From assembly GCA_023213395.1 (NCBI GenBank), contig CM041465.1:8804001-8868000 (forward strand): DNA of 64,000 nt, in the 5' to 3' direction. The translations under genes were made by a program, and so were the position numbers. The DNA comes from Cycas panzhihuaensis (taxonomy: Eukaryota > Cycadophyta). Position 1 is the first letter of the stretch. Each line of letters starts with the position of its first letter. Positions 12,240 to 24,750 of this stretch are shown here, one piece after another. The notes beneath the pieces were generated by a model. It made no database searches and was not told the origin of the DNA. It saw only the letters and a list, made by a program, of their open reading frames with translations.

Positions 12240-14044
12240 GTTGAGGCTCCTAAAATAACTCTCATCTCCCTCTTATCTCTCTATACACTATAAAGTATAT
12301 TCATCTCTATAAGCCCTGATGAGATTCCTCCTATACTCTTGGCTCTGCCCTCTCCCCTCTACCTAAATCCTGCCCATGTATAGATTCTCTGTGAGGTGGA
12401 AGATGCCATCCCTGTTGTACTCCTTGATGGAGTAACTCATGATCCTACCTAAGCTAATGCCATCCTATATAGATGACATCTCTCATCCTTAGTTGCTCTA
12501 AGATCTAGTTCTCATTCTCTTATCTTTACTCTCATATCTTTGTACATGTCTCAAGATCAAAGAATGTGACTAAAGTAGCCAATACGTCATCCTAGTAGGG
12601 TACAATCCATTATGTTCCATGATGGAACTTCCTCTAATGTATGGACATAGAGGAATATTAACTCTAGTGTCCTCTTCACCTCCCCTAAAGTCATGATCTC
12701 ACCATCTATCCAATGAAAATATATAAGTTATGATCAGTCTACTAGAAAGAAAATTATGATCGAAAAAGAAATATAGTTTAATATGAGAGAAATTAATTAA
12801 CAATCATACCTGATGGCTCACTTTCTTCTATTGACTCTGTCACCATCTCCTCCCCTACCTGTGGCACTCCCACTCCCTTTGGCTCATGAGGAGCCTCCTC
12901 GGTAGGCTTTCCCTCTCCTATTCTACTCCCTCCTTCTCTACCCTACTCCTCTATCAAGCCTAGCTCCATGATCTGTATGGAGCCTCCTCTACCCTCACCT
13001 AGTGCTCCATCTACTCTCTTAAGCACTTGTAGACTCCTTCTTTCTTCTCTGTTAGTTGATGCATCATCTCTCCCTCCTTGATTGGCCTTTCCATCACCTC
13101 TACCATCTCTCCCAACTTTACCTCTTCTCTCTCTTCCTCTACCTTACCCTTGAATAGAAATAAGATCATCTCTTACTACTTCCCTCTCTATGACATCCAT
13201 CTCATCATCGCTCAATAATGGTAATCATATATATGCATACTCTATTACCTGTCTCCTAATCATCCTACTAAGTAGAGGACTTTGTGTACTCCTAGTTGTG
13301 ATGGCTAGCCTATTAAGGATCCTAGCTCTCATATACCACTTATTCATCCCTAGATCTATCAAAGTCAACTCTCTTGGTGCTCATCCTGGCCTCATAAAAG
13401 GAACATGGTTATATAGCTAACACATCAAGATGGAGCTATAAGAAAATCCCCCTTTCCCTAACCTATTGATCCTTGATAACTAAAGGCACATGCTATCCAC
13501 TATGTACTACCCCCAATTTATCTTAATCCCTTTCTCACACCTCCTTATGACTCATATCCACTAAGTTGGAACCCCCATGAAATTTTAGGTTCTAACTATC
13601 CTATATATGATGATCAAGGCAATAATAATTTTCATGATAGGAATACCCCGTGTTTTCTATAGAGACTCTATAAATATACCATGAAGGCTAATCTGATCTA
13701 TAAAACCTATCAAGTACTAACTACATTCTATCTAAGACTCCTTGTCCATCACCCTACTGAGTCTCACCCTCTCACCATGCCAGCTTACTTCTAAAATCCT
13801 CCCTACATCTCTAGGAGTGATTTGTATCTCTCTAATGGCCAGTATCCTAAATATGTTACATCTTGGAATCTAGTAGTAGATGAAGTCATGTAATATCTTG
13901 TACTCTATCACTAGCTGAGTTGATTTACTCACTTTTAAAAGTCCACATGCCCTCAAAGTGGCCCATCCTACAGCATCCAACTAGCTAACTAGCTTCCTAA
14001 TGACTAGTCCTTCATTATCTTATGTCTCCACCCTCTCTAGTGCC
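12240..14044 (-). pseudogene. Antisense ORF of Gyp-A: plant-mobile-domain-like protein, two exons
   Basis: It runs opposite to gag and protease. Exon 1 (about 14044-12810) reads, with stops, WATLRACGLLKV, then IREIQITPRDVGRILEV and SWHGERV, the pattern of the plant mobile domain (a Glu-x-x-x-Thr-x-x-Asp-Val motif before a hydrophobic block and Gly). The exon tail is charged and rich in Arg, Gly and Glu. A GT-AG intron is proposed at 12809-12706 (CAG|GTATG ... GGATAG|ATGG). Exon 2 continues with TLGEVKRTLELIF. It aligns with the Gyp-B and Tat-C copies. Many stops; function unknown. Confidence 0.65.
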
Positions 14045-14099
14045 TACCTCACATCATAAAGATTATATTAGTACTTCATTCATATATTTCAAATTTTTA

Positions 14100-14330
14100 A
14101 TTTTTAAAATTTTCTTTAAGAAAGTTTAAAAGTATGACCATGTAATAAAAAATATAACTTCATAGTCAAAAACATAATTTCACTACCAAAAATGTGATTT
14201 CCTTTAATTATCTTAAATTATAAAACTATATTTTTAATGGCATTGTCACATTTTTTACTAGTTTATTACATTTTTAGTATAGTGCCCACATTCTTTGCAC
14301 TGTATCATCATGTTTTTAGAGAAAAAAATT
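14100..14330 (-). promoter_or_regulatory. Candidate antisense-gene promoter region of Gyp-A with CATGTTTTT-type motifs
   Basis: Upstream of the antisense ORF lie many copies of AAAAAYRTGA and its complement (for example near 14169, 14187, 14250 and 14310). The same motif builds palindromes in the LTR of this family (4214-4288). It is proposed to be a cis-regulatory cluster; there is no direct proof. Confidence 0.4.
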
Positions 14331-14630
14331 TAAAATAAAAAAAAATAATAATCTCAACTCATCAGATACCTAGCTCCCTGCTCTGTGTTACTGTCACTAG
14401 TCTCTTAGAGCTGGTCCTCCATTAGAATAAGCTCTTGATCACCCAAAAAATGAGAGAAAAGATTCTTTGACTAGCTCATTTCTTTATCTCCCTCCCATAA
14501 AAATGGAAATTCATTTTCATCCTTTTTCTTAATAAAGGAAGGGGGCCTTTCTCTTTTTTTTTTAGGAATTTTTGTTTCTAGCATCCATTAAGCCTATCAA
14601 AGTGAATTCTACTCCTGTTTAGTTTCTATT
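14331..14630 (+). other. 3' spacer of Gyp-A up to the Gyp-B insertion site
   Basis: Non-coding; it aligns with the reverse complement of 18650-18370 in Gyp-B. The last five bases, CTATT (14626-14630), are the left copy of the Gyp-B target duplication; the right copy is CCATT at 61038-61042, one transition different. Confidence 0.75.
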
Positions 14631-17045
14631 TGGTATGGGGGTTCTTGGGAGGACCTGAACTTAATATTTCTTAATTCTTATTTAAAATAAAATTGGGAAA
14701 CATGAAGTTCAAGAAGACCTAAGGGACCATCTTTTCCTAACTCCTAAGAAGGAGTCTTCACCCAGTAGTGTTGTCTAATGAAGTGTGAATGGATATGATG
14801 AAAGACATGGATATGAAATAGGGTGGTAAAATCCACTAGCCTACACAACTTGATGAAGGAATTATAAGTTTGGAGCCACACTGATAATATCCTCAACATT
14901 CTTCCTAGGGATTCCTCTTGTGTAATCCTTTCAACATTTTGAGTTATACTTAGAAGTAGGAGGATAAGCTAATAGAAAGGTAGTTTATCTTGTTTTATTT
15001 CTTGTCTTAGTTTGTGTTCACTTTGTTTCTCTTCCTTTTGTTGTATATTTTACTTCTTTCCTTTTTTATTCCTTTTTAGATTTTGATATGATAACAAAGA
15101 GACAAAACCAAGAGAATAACATAAATCTATGCAATCAAAGAGACTAAAAGATCAAACCATATAATTTTTTTTTCTTTTAAATCAAAAGAAAATAAACTAA
15201 AAATAACACATGTTTTTTTTTTTTTTTTTTTCAAAATGAAAGATGCACATGCAACTATGAAGTAGGTTTCCTATATGCAATATGCACACTTCACTTTAAA
15301 AAGGAATGATGCTACCAAAATCTAAAATTCACTATATGATCTTTATGCAAGTTTTTTAAAGAGATCAATTAACATGTAAAACTAGTCAACATATCTCATC
15401 CTTCACGCATGCAACCAATTCTTTAAAAAAGGTGATGAATAATGCATAAAGAAAAGAGATTATTAAAGGATACTACTACTAATTTTTTGATAATTTTCAT
15501 ACCTATGAGATGATAAGCAAACCACAAATCTAAATAATAACACTCACATGAGAAACTAGTTCTAATGGTTTTATCATAATTGGAGTAGTAAGAGCTCCAA
15601 AAGGATCCTTAAACCTTTTATAAAACTAAAAAATTAGAGTTATTTTTGCTATGCAATATTTTTAACTTTTCTCTTAAAAGATAAAGTAATCAATTTAAAA
15701 ATGAAAGTTAGTGGAAACATCAAGTTAAGAGTAAGACAACTTCTTTCTTATTGTAATGAATGCCTCAGAATAATAATTTTCTTTCTGGCTAACTAATTAT
15801 CTTCCACAAACTTTCCTTCAAAGCAAATCAAAGAAGGAAAAACAACAACAAAAAGAGATTAAACTAAAGCCCAACAATATCAAAAGAGAGTGCCAAATCA
15901 ACTGAAGTATAGACTACCATAAAAGAGTGGGAAGGGATAGCTAGATGAATGGTTGAGAGATGATCATGCTCCACCCTAGGCTACCCTTAAAGAACCCCAC
16001 AAAGGGCTAGCATTTCAGTGTATATTTCAGTATCCAAAAATAATACGAGAGCACTGTAGTAATCAACTAAAGAAAAGAAAAGTTTCTGAGCTAAAATTAC
16101 CTTTAAAATACCATGAAACAAACTAGAGATATAGTAGGAAAGATTTTACCAAATTAGAAGAAGTTTGAAGCATAAAACTTGATGAAGATCCCAAAAAATA
16201 GAAATTTAAACCATCAACAATTGAATAGTAGCAACACAGTGATAAAACTCCTTCAAGATTTCACCCAAAAGTCTTCAAAAAGATCAAGTTACAATCTCAC
16301 AATAGGAGTCTTCAAGAAATCTCTAAAAACTCCAAAAACATTTACACTAAAGCTAAGCTAAATCACTATTAACTAATCTCCTCACAATCAATGAAGACTC
16401 GAGAGAAATTCTAGGCATTGAAAGAATTAAATTCCACCAAATCTGGGTGGTAGCATGTAAAATTTTGGCACACTGTTTGAGTTTTTCTTATATGACAGTG
16501 AAAAACATGATTAATCACATTTTTCACCTACCAAAAACATGACTTTATTCTAAAAATATGATAGGTCATACTTTTGGCAACACCAAAAATGTGATAATAA
16601 CAAAGCTAAAAATTAATCAAAAATCATAAAAATCTGATGCTAAATGAAGGTCAAATCATAAAAATGGTTTAATTAATAAGTAAATAAACCCAGAATAAGG
16701 TGAAAAGCATTAAATACAAGCCCAAGAAGATAGTAAACAATAAAATAGGGTGAAATCTTTAACATGGTATAAAAATAACAAATTTTGAAAGAAGAATGAC
16801 GTCAAATTGGTAATAAAAGGAAACTTTGATGCCATAGTTCATGTCATTGACAGATAATAATAAAAATACAAGTCACATCATCATCGATCACACTTCATTA
16901 ATTAAGTTCATACTTTCAACAAAACATGGCCTAATCTATGATCAAGAAAAATTGTCATACATCTTCTATAAAATAATATATAAGCACATCAAAACTTACC
17001 AATACCAGTTGAATATGAATCAAAGGGCCAAGTTTTGGTGAAACA
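14631..17045 (-). repeat. 3' LTR of Gyp-B
   Basis: 2415 bases. On the minus strand it starts TGTTTCACCAAAACTTGG and ends CCCATACCA. It matches 58638-61037 with many differences, mostly transitions, which indicates an old insertion. The small ORFs seen here (for example 16179-16361) are not conserved. Palindromes of the AAAAACATGA type occur at 16501-16524. Confidence 0.9.
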
Positions 17046-17057
17046 TTTATCCCCTTG
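17046..17057 (-). promoter_or_regulatory. Polypurine tract of Gyp-B
   Basis: On the minus strand, AAGGGGATAAA lies directly before the 3' LTR start TGTTTCACC. Gyp-A has GTCAAGGGGGTAAA at the same place (about 61972-61985). It primes plus-strand DNA synthesis. Confidence 0.75.
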
Positions 17058-17189
17058 ACACCTGAAGCTCTTATTCAAAAAAGGGAGATAGTATGATGAG
17101 AGGTGGTAATGATATAAGGCCGTTGTTCTAATTAGGGTGATAGAAGCTAAATGAAGTACATCAATAATGAGGTAACACAACTCTATGAC

Positions 17190-18210
17190 CTAGCCTAAAC
17201 AGAATCCATACGTCTATAAGATTGAATAAAGTTTCTACTAGAAAACCTACCCAAAAAGCTAGGCATCTATTATCAAAGCATTATTATTTATACCTCTTGC
17301 CTAGAAGGACTGGGCATCTAATTGCTATAACCCTACCCAAAAGGACTAGGTATCTGATATTACTAAAATTCTATCTAAAAGGACTTGGTATTTGATATTA
17401 CTAAAAAGATACCCAAAAGGTTTAGATATCGATCAACATTAAGGATTTACCTAAAATGACTAGGCACTCATCGCCAAAACATTACTACATTTATTTTTTT
17501 GCCCAAAAAGACTGGGCTTCTAATGTCACCAAACACTTACCTAGTAGCCCATAAACTAGATGAGACTTCATTATCATACAACATGCCGACAAACTGGATG
17601 GGACTTCACCATAAAATAAATACTACCTATTTCCCATAAACTGGATGGGATTTCATTATCCTACAACATGCCCACAAACTAGATGGGACTTCATCATCAA
17701 ACATATACTACCTATTACCCATCAATTGGATGAGACTTTATTATCCTACAACATACCCATTAAGTGGATGAGACTTTACTATACAATGGGTCATAGTTTA
17801 TCTCTCTTTAACCATGCATTAGAAAGAAATCTTTTTGTTGAAGCAAAAAGGATAGACTATTATAGTTTACCAGCTCATTAATAGGTGACTTTACAGAGCT
17901 AACCCATCATAGTTTAGCCTCATTAACAAGGTGAGGGATTTCAAAGATTGATTATCTTAGTTTAACCTCATTAACAATCAAATTTTAAGGGTTCCCTATC
18001 ATAGTTTAGGCTCATTAATAGGTAAAAAGTCCTTGAAGCATTGATCTTGTCATAGTTTTAACTTACTAACAAGTAAAAGCAAGCTCAGAGCATTGATCTT
18101 GTCATAGTTTAGACTTATTAACAGGCAAAAAAAGACTTAGAGAGTAAAAGCAAGCTTAGCATTGTTCTCTGTCATAGTTTAGACTCATTAACAGGCAAAA
18201 AAAATCTCAG
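17190..18210 (-). repeat. Tandem hairpin repeats before the 3' LTR of Gyp-B
   Basis: Three classes lie in blocks, given in plus-strand form. First, ACCCAAAAGGACTGGGT units (about 17250-17530), with arms ACCCA/TGGGT. Second, CCCATAAACTGGATGGG units (about 17545-17780), with arms CCCAT/ATGGG. Third, ATAGTTTAGACTCATTAACAGG units (about 17790-18200). Units are imperfect. Gyp-A has the same blocks at 61230-61770 in the other orientation. A 78-codon open stretch at 17645-17881 is a by-product of the repeats. Confidence 0.8.
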
Positions 18211-18689
18211 AGTGATAATCCTTTAGAGATATTCATTAAAAATTAACATATAAGGTAGATTGTAAATGATAAATCATATCTCCAAAGGGAAGAAAGAGCT
18301 CTGATGATCTTGATTGTATTACAAAATAACAATTAATCTTTATCAAAGCAAAGATACATATTTTGAATATTAGATGTCGATTTGGCAAGAATAATGATTA
18401 AAAAGAGGCATGTTCTACTTTGATAGATTCTATGAGTGCTAAAGATAATTTAGTAAAAAGAAAATGAGAAAAGGATCTCCCTATATATAAGAAAATGAAC
18501 AAGAAAAGGTTTCATTTTCATGCATGAGAGGAGGAGAAAATGAGAGACCTAGAGGCCATTATCTCATCTTCTAGAGTGATTATGAGCTCTTTCTGGTAGG
18601 AGACTGACTCTATAGGACACTAAACATTGAGATAGAGAAGAGAGCTAGGTACCCAGTGAGTAGAACATATTAATTTTTTTTATTTTTTG
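18211..18689 (-). other. Non-coding spacer of Gyp-B
   Basis: AT-rich, without coding signal. The part from about 18370 to 18660 aligns with Gyp-A 14630-14340 and with the start of the Gyp-A continuation at 61043, which supports reconstruction of the Gyp-B insertion point. Confidence 0.6.
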
Positions 18690-18910
18690 GTTTTTTAATG
18701 AAAAATGTAACAATGCAGTGTGAAATATGTGACCAATGCACTAAAAACATGACCTAGAGATTATAAATATGACTAACTAGTGAAAAATGCAATTTCAATA
18801 TTCAAGCTCATCCGAAGAAGTCATGTTTTTCACTATGAAGTCATGTTTTTCACTGTGAAACTATATTTTTCAACTATGAAACTGTATTTTTAGTTAGTTG
18901 GTCATACTTT
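18690..18910 (+). promoter_or_regulatory. Candidate antisense-gene promoter region of Gyp-B with repeated TCATGTTTTTCACT motif
   Basis: TCATGTTTTTCACTATGAAG is followed at once by a near-identical unit (18821 and 18841), with more variants on both sides (AAAATGTAAC, AAAACATGACC). The motif also forms palindromes in the LTR of this family. It lies just upstream of the antisense ORF on the plus strand. Confidence 0.4.
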
Positions 18911-18991
18911 TAAACCTTTAATAAATGAAACTTGAAAAAATTAAAATTTTGAATTAAAATAAGTTACTAACAAATTGAAATTGATATGATA

Positions 18992-20700
18992 TAGGCCCTA
19001 GAGAGAGTGGAGACTTGGGAAAATGAAAGAATGACCATTAAAGAGCTCATTAATTAGTTGGATAAGGTAGGATGGGATATTTTGAGAGTATGCAAGCTCT
19101 CACAGGTGAGTGGATCCACCCAACTCATGATAGAGCATGAGATACTTTATGACTTCATTAGTTGTTGGGTCCTAGGATGTAATGTCTTCAAAGTGTAAGA
19201 GATTTGAGACATTGAGATCACTTTAAGGGATGTAGGGAGGATCCTAAGAGTCAAATGGCATGGGGAGAGGGTTTATGTCATTTGAATGATAGATGAGGAG
19301 TACCAAATGGTATATAGTACATATTTGATGAGATTTGTTAATCAAATAGATCAACATGGGATCTCAATTGAGGCTATCTAAATGGCAGAAGAGATCCCAA
19401 TGGTATGTAGGATCATAGCCCTAATTATTATCTATCAGATAATGAGGAAATGAAATTTCATAGGGATCCTAGCTCAGTGGATAAGAGTAGTAAGATGATA
19501 CAAGTAGGGTATTTGGATTAACTGGGGGCAGTATGTCAAGGATCAAGAGGATAGAGAGGGGAGGATTCTCATACAGTTCCATCCTAATATAGTAGTTATA
19601 CAATCATATTCCATTGATACCACTAGGAGGAGAGCTACAAGAGGTGACGTTGATGGATCCAGGAATGAACAAGTGGCATATGAGGTTTTAGATTCACAAC
19701 AAGCTAGATATCATAGTAAGAAGAATACATAGTCCTCTCCTCGGCAAGATGATGAGGAGAGAGCTAGTGGAGAATGCCTACATAGGGCTCCTTGTGTGAA
19801 GCGATGATAAGATAGACATTATGGAGAGGGTGGTAGTAGAGGAGGCTCCTACATCAGGATGAGGGAGAGGGAGAGGACATGATGGAGGAGCACGTGGCAG
19901 GAGAGGTGATAGAGGAGGTGAGGAGGTAGAGGAGGTGGAGCATATATAGAGGGGAGAAGAGGCTCCATTCAAAGTTTGGAGTTAGGATCTATTGACAAGC
20001 AGGGTAGAGATGGTGGGAGTAGAGACAGAGAGGGAGGAGCTACTTAGGAGGCTCGCCAGGAGCCACAGGGAGGAGAGATATTACAAGTGGAGGAGGTGTT
20101 AGGTGGAGAGCTAATAGGAGGAAGATCTCCACATATATGATTTAATTTGTTTATTTCCTACATCACATAGTATTTCTTTTCCTTTGAGAGCTCTTTCTTT
20201 TAGGGGATTGATCACAAGTTACATATTTTTATTGGGCAAGTGATGATATGATTACCTTGAGGGAGGCCTAGACGACCCTAAAGGTGATCTTCCCTTATAT
20301 TCCAACATCAAATGAGGTTCCCACTTGGAATATAGTAGATTGTAGGCTACTGGGGTGTCACATAGAGTACTATAGCCATGTGCTCAGAGCTCGATACCTC
20401 AACTTATATACAAGGGTAAAGTTATAGATGTAAGAGCTGGAACTAAGACCAAGTGAGGAGGAGAGATAACACCTGCAAAGGATGATGCTAGCTCAAGTAG
20501 GAGCCAAGTATACTCCATCAACTAATGTGATAGTGCAGTAGGGGCAACACCACCTCCCAACCCGTGGTAAGTCTACACATAAAGAGACTTTGAGTAGGAT
20601 GGAGAGAGCATGTCCAGATGTACCTCAGGGATCTCATCATGAGTCAAAGGGATGAGTGTATGATATGCTAATTGGGAGATAAGGGGATGATGAGAGGCAT
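18992..20700 (+). pseudogene. Antisense ORF of Gyp-B: plant-mobile-domain-like protein, two exons
   Basis: Plus strand, opposite to pol of Gyp-B. The best frame reads RVETWENERMTIKELIN, then STQLMIEHEILYDFISCWVL and DIEITLRDVGRILRVKWHGE, which is the plant-mobile-domain pattern, with scattered stops. It then becomes basic and Gly/Arg/Glu-rich. The intron found in the other two copies corresponds to about 20132-20240. Here the donor appears mutated (ATATG for GTATG), while the acceptor end GGGCAAG is at 20240. Exon 2 continues ITLREA-TTLKVIFPYIP and TWNIVDCRLLGCHIEYYSHV. Upstream, GATATGATATAG resembles a further 3' splice site. Confidence 0.68.
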
Positions 20701-21578
20701 TTTATAAGCCTCCAATATGTATTATGAGTTACCTAGGTGATGGATGTACCATATTTTATTATCATGTGTATATATTGATCTTTTCTCTTAAAACTTGTGT
20801 ATGAAAACTTGTCTCTAAACCCTTTCCCCCTTTATTCCCATTTTGAATTTTGAGCATATGACACATTTATTAGTATGACTATCCAAAGAAACATGTAATA
20901 AATTTTATCATTTTTACTTTTCTTGTTCTTTTATGGTTATATACTTTTTTTTTTTAATTTTTTGCCATACTATATACATGGTAGTTTATACTCGCTCCTT
21001 AGTAAAGATGGTTTAGGAAAGAAAAGATTATGAGAAAGAATGAAAACTAAAAGATAAACAAAAAATCAAAAGGGAGCTGGTGAAAGGTTTACTTATTCTA
21101 TTTTTATAAACCTAAAACCATCTAAAGTAAATGGTAATAGATTTATAAAAGTAGAAGATGGAGTGATATGAATCTCCCAAAAGGAAAACTCACATAACTC
21201 ATCATACTCCTAATAGATTAACTAAACATAGGATAAACCCATATTTACATAATATATCATAAATAAAACAAGTTATTTACTAAATGGAACTAATTTCATT
21301 TACTAAATAACTGGTTATCTGAGTATATTAGATTCCTCGTTGCCTCCTTCTAGGGGAAAGAAACTTTTAGGACCTTGCCCCCTGCTAAGGTCCTCCATGG
21401 CCCAAGATTCTCACATGGGTCTAGCCCTTTCACGTACTTCATTTTAGTCCCATACCTATCGCCATAATCTTCAAACTACCCAAATTTATAGTCTTACCAA
21501 ACCAATAGTTTATATTTGTTATGGAGTGGTAGTTTATACTCATTCCAGAGTGAGGTGCCCCTAGGTAAAAGAAGTAAG
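20701..21578 (-). other. Non-coding spacer between antisense ORF and aRNH of Gyp-B
   Basis: It holds complement copies of the post-stop motif at 20977-20999 (CATGGTAGTTTATACTC) and 21530-21546 (TAGTTTATACTCATTCC), the latter 33 bases after the aRNH stop. No coding signal is seen. Confidence 0.65.
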
Positions 21579-21983
21579 TCAATCAAAATAGTCATCTAAG
21601 ATCGATGAAATGAGACCATTAGCTTTAAGGTTAAGGGCACGAGGTATATACTGAATGGTCATAAAAATAAATAGGGACAATAATGATGAAGCTTAATGAT
21701 GCAAAAGAAGGAGTTTTGGAGAGTAGACCTGGTACATTGCAACCAATTGATAAACTACAACCTGAGAGTTAACATATATGGTAATAGGTCTAAGATAGAA
21801 GTGAGAGACATCTAATAAGGCTCCTATAATAGTAAGATATTTAGCTTCATTATCAGTTTCCCTAGGTATGAAAGATCTCATAAAAAGAAGGGGAGTTCCT
21901 AATTGGTCATAAACCACCCAAGCAGAAGCAGACGGTCATGGGTTCCCCTTACTACCCCCATTGGTAAAGATACTCAATTCCAT
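21579..21983 (-). pseudogene. Second (archaeal-like) RNase H of Gyp-B
   Basis: 135 codons, ATG at 21983-21981 and stop at 21581-21579. It reads MELSIFTNGGSKGNP, then FIPRETDNEAKYLTI, IYVNSQVVVYQL and IPRALNLKANGLI. The catalytic Glu (DNEAKY) is kept, but the three Asp positions read Asn, consistent with G-to-A change on the coding strand. One TGA lies after GNP. It sits between integrase and the antisense ORF, whereas in Tat-C it lies beyond the antisense ORF. Confidence 0.82.
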
Positions 21984-23020
21984 GGGAATAAGAGGATCAA
22001 AACTTAGAGATTGTATGATCGATATAGGAGAGTACAAGAATCAATCAATAAGGAGATAGTAATAAACGTAGATCTCTAACTATGATAAAGAAAGAAGAAG
22101 GAACATAAGTAAGATGATTATGATAAAAAATAATAAGATATCAAGCATGTTTTGATCATAATTGAGGCCATGGTGGACCCAAGCAACTAGATTCAAAAAT
22201 CCTAAATGACTCATCCAAATGAACCTAACCTATAAATAGATATGTGGGGATGAAGCCATCATGTGACTTGCCCTAGATTATAAGAGGATGAAAATAATAA
22301 AGTTTTTTTCACTTCTTTTAACTTTTTTTTTTTTACTTTACTTTTTTTTTTTTCTTTTTTTTACACTTTCACTTTTCACAAGAAAAGGATCATAATCATC
22401 CAACTAATAAGCTCTTCTACTCAACACATTAAGGCTTTCTCATTTTTAATAGAATCTAATAAATAAAAGGGGCTAATCTCTATAAAGAATAAACCATAGA
22501 AAAAGATGAGATCAAAATCACGATGTCTCTAAGCATTAAAGGAATGTGATAAAATAAGTATCTACTCCAAAAGGTTAATAGAGAGAAATGAGGATAATGA
22601 AAACAATTAAGAATTGGTGACATATGACCAAAAAAGAAACCCCTAAGTAATAAACTAATAAATATAAGTATGATCTGAACCAATGCCCAACTTCTTGAAG
22701 TTGATGAAGATGTTTCTCTTTCCAGGATGAAAGTAAAACAAAGTTGGGGGGCCTAAGCTCTCTTTTAAGTACAGAACCCAATGGAGAATGAGATCTAAGT
22801 GTGGTGATAGAAAGCTCACAATCAGTATAGACACTAAAAGGAGCAAAAACTTACACGATTATGAGTTAGATCTATCACAAAAACACTATAATACTTAGTG
22901 AAAGCAAAGAGAGATCAAAAAGAAGGGAGGAATTTCCCTATAGTTTTAGCTCATTAGGCAAAGGAACAAGCTTTAAAGTTGTAGTTTATCCTCATTGCAG
23001 AGGTAGTGATATGCATGCTG
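21984..23020 (-). other. Non-coding spacer between pol and aRNH of Gyp-B
   Basis: It contains complement copies of the post-stop motif at 22981-22998 (GTAGTTTATCCTCATTGC), 22 bases after the pol stop, and at 22939-22958, and a homopyrimidine tract at 22300-22375. Small minus-strand ORFs at 22480-22846 overlap in different frames and look like chance. Confidence 0.65.
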
Positions 23021-24369
23021 CTAAGTATAAAACTTTCTCAAGTATTGAGAATTAATGGGCCTCTTGAATTCTAATCCTTCTAATTTCAAATTTTGATAGG
23101 CTCCATTAGTTAAATCTTTAATTATCAAGAAAGATAATGTCCATTTAGGAGAAACTTTATGTTGCCTATCATGTACATATTCCAACTTTAAAACTTTATT
23201 ACTAATGTTTAACTTTCTAGGTCCAAGCTACCTATCATGGGTGGCTTGGACCCTAGCCTTGGATGCCATATTGTTCTATAAGGCATGTAAGCAAGTCTCA
23301 TCTAATTTTTCAAGCTCCAAAAGGTAAGCTTCCCTTTGAAACTACTCATTAGTAAACTCTTTCAATGAGACACGTAGGGAAGGAATTTCAACCTCTAGTG
23401 GTAAAATAGTTTCAACACCATAAACAAGTGAAAATGGTGTCATACATGTAGCATTCCTAATGGAGGTCCTATAGGTCCACAATGCTAGAAATAACTAGGA
23501 GTGTTAATCCCTATGAGAGGTAGCAACTATCTTAACTATAATCTTGGCTAAGATCTTGTTAAATGGTTCCACTTGGTCATTCACCTGAGAATGATATGGG
23601 ATAGATACCCTATGGGTGATATGAAGATTATTACATAACTCACTAACATGAGGATTACAAAATGAGGTTCCATTGTCAGTAATGATAATATCTAGTATCC
23701 TAAATCTACAAATAATATGTTGAAATATGAACGTATCCATGACCTTTCTAATATCAGAAACCAATGGGATAGCTTCACTCTATTTTGTAAAATATTCAGT
23801 CATGGTTAGAATGAACTTATGCCTATTCGAAGATGTTGGAAAGATCTACCTAATGAGGTCGAGACCCTATTAGGAGAAAGGCCAAGGTAAAACTAGTAAC
23901 TTCATTTCCTACACACGTTGATATATTAGAGTTGCATGGAATTGGCATTTCTAACACTTTTGAACATAGGAGTTAGTATCTTTAAACAAGATAGAACAAT
24001 AATAACCCATACAAAGAATACATTAGGCCATCGATTGACCACCAAAGTGCCCACCACATATCCCCTCATGGGATTCTATTAAGACAACTAAAGATTCATT
24101 AGTGAGAAGCACCTCAGTAGAACCCCATCAAAAGAATGCTTATATAATACATCATCATGCAAAAGGTATTGCCTAATAGCAATGAAAATTCATCCTCTCT
24201 TCTTTAAAGTAGTAAGAGAAGGGAAAGATTGATCGTGAAGATATAATCTAATCTCCCCATAGCATGGATCATAAAAAAGGATGCGCTAGATATAGAAGAT
24301 ATGTTTATCTATGAGGGAATCATCAATAGGTTGATTAGCAAGATTGGGAAGAGGAGCATCAGCCATGAT
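23021..24369 (-). pseudogene. Integrase of Gyp-B
   Basis: On the minus strand, the H2C2 part is near 23950-24150 (GGHFGGQSMA-like). The core at 23504-23764 contains IITDNGTSFCN with the second catalytic Asp and QVEPFNKILAKI with the catalytic Glu. The C-terminal end reads KLEYVHDRQHKVSPKW, NGAYQNLKLEGLEFK and PINSQYLRKFYT, with the stop at 23023-23021. This tail is the normal Tat pol end. Several stops and shifts break the upstream core. Confidence 0.85.
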
Positions 24370-24750
24370 CTCAAGGACAATCATGTCTTTCTTGGACTTT
24401 ATATTAATCACCCACAAATTAAACTCTTGAAGTAATAAATACCACTTACCTAACCTACCCATAAGGTTAGACTTGGTAAGTAAATAATTTATAGGGTCTG
24501 ATTGAATAATGAGGTGGACCCTATTTCTAAGGAGGTAGAAGCATAGCTTCTTAGTAGTGAAAACTAAAGTAAGACACTATTTTTTAGGAAAAGGATAATA
24601 AAGCTTAGCCTCTACGAGGGTCCTGCTAATGAAATATATGGTCCTTTCTTTACCAAAATCATCCTCTTCTGCTAGCATCACTACTAATGATTCCTTGGTA
24701 GTTGAAGTGTATAAAATGAATAGCTTATTAAACATTGGCTAGGCAAGAAC
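24370..24750 (-). pseudogene. RNase H of Gyp-B
   Basis: Minus strand reads FILYTSTTKESLVVMLAEED, then [37 protein letters not shown] and KWYLLLQEFNLWVINIKSKK. This is the standard gypsy RNase H domain fused behind RT. It is co-linear with Tat-C 33646-34033, and the first Asp region (TDES in Tat-C) is altered to TKES. Confidence 0.8.

Noticed and set aside
17190-18210. Evenly spaced repeats that look like a CRISPR array
   Set aside because: Units are imperfect, directly abutting or with similar spacers, occur in two copies of a plant retroelement, and have no cas genes. They are tandem repeats of the element.
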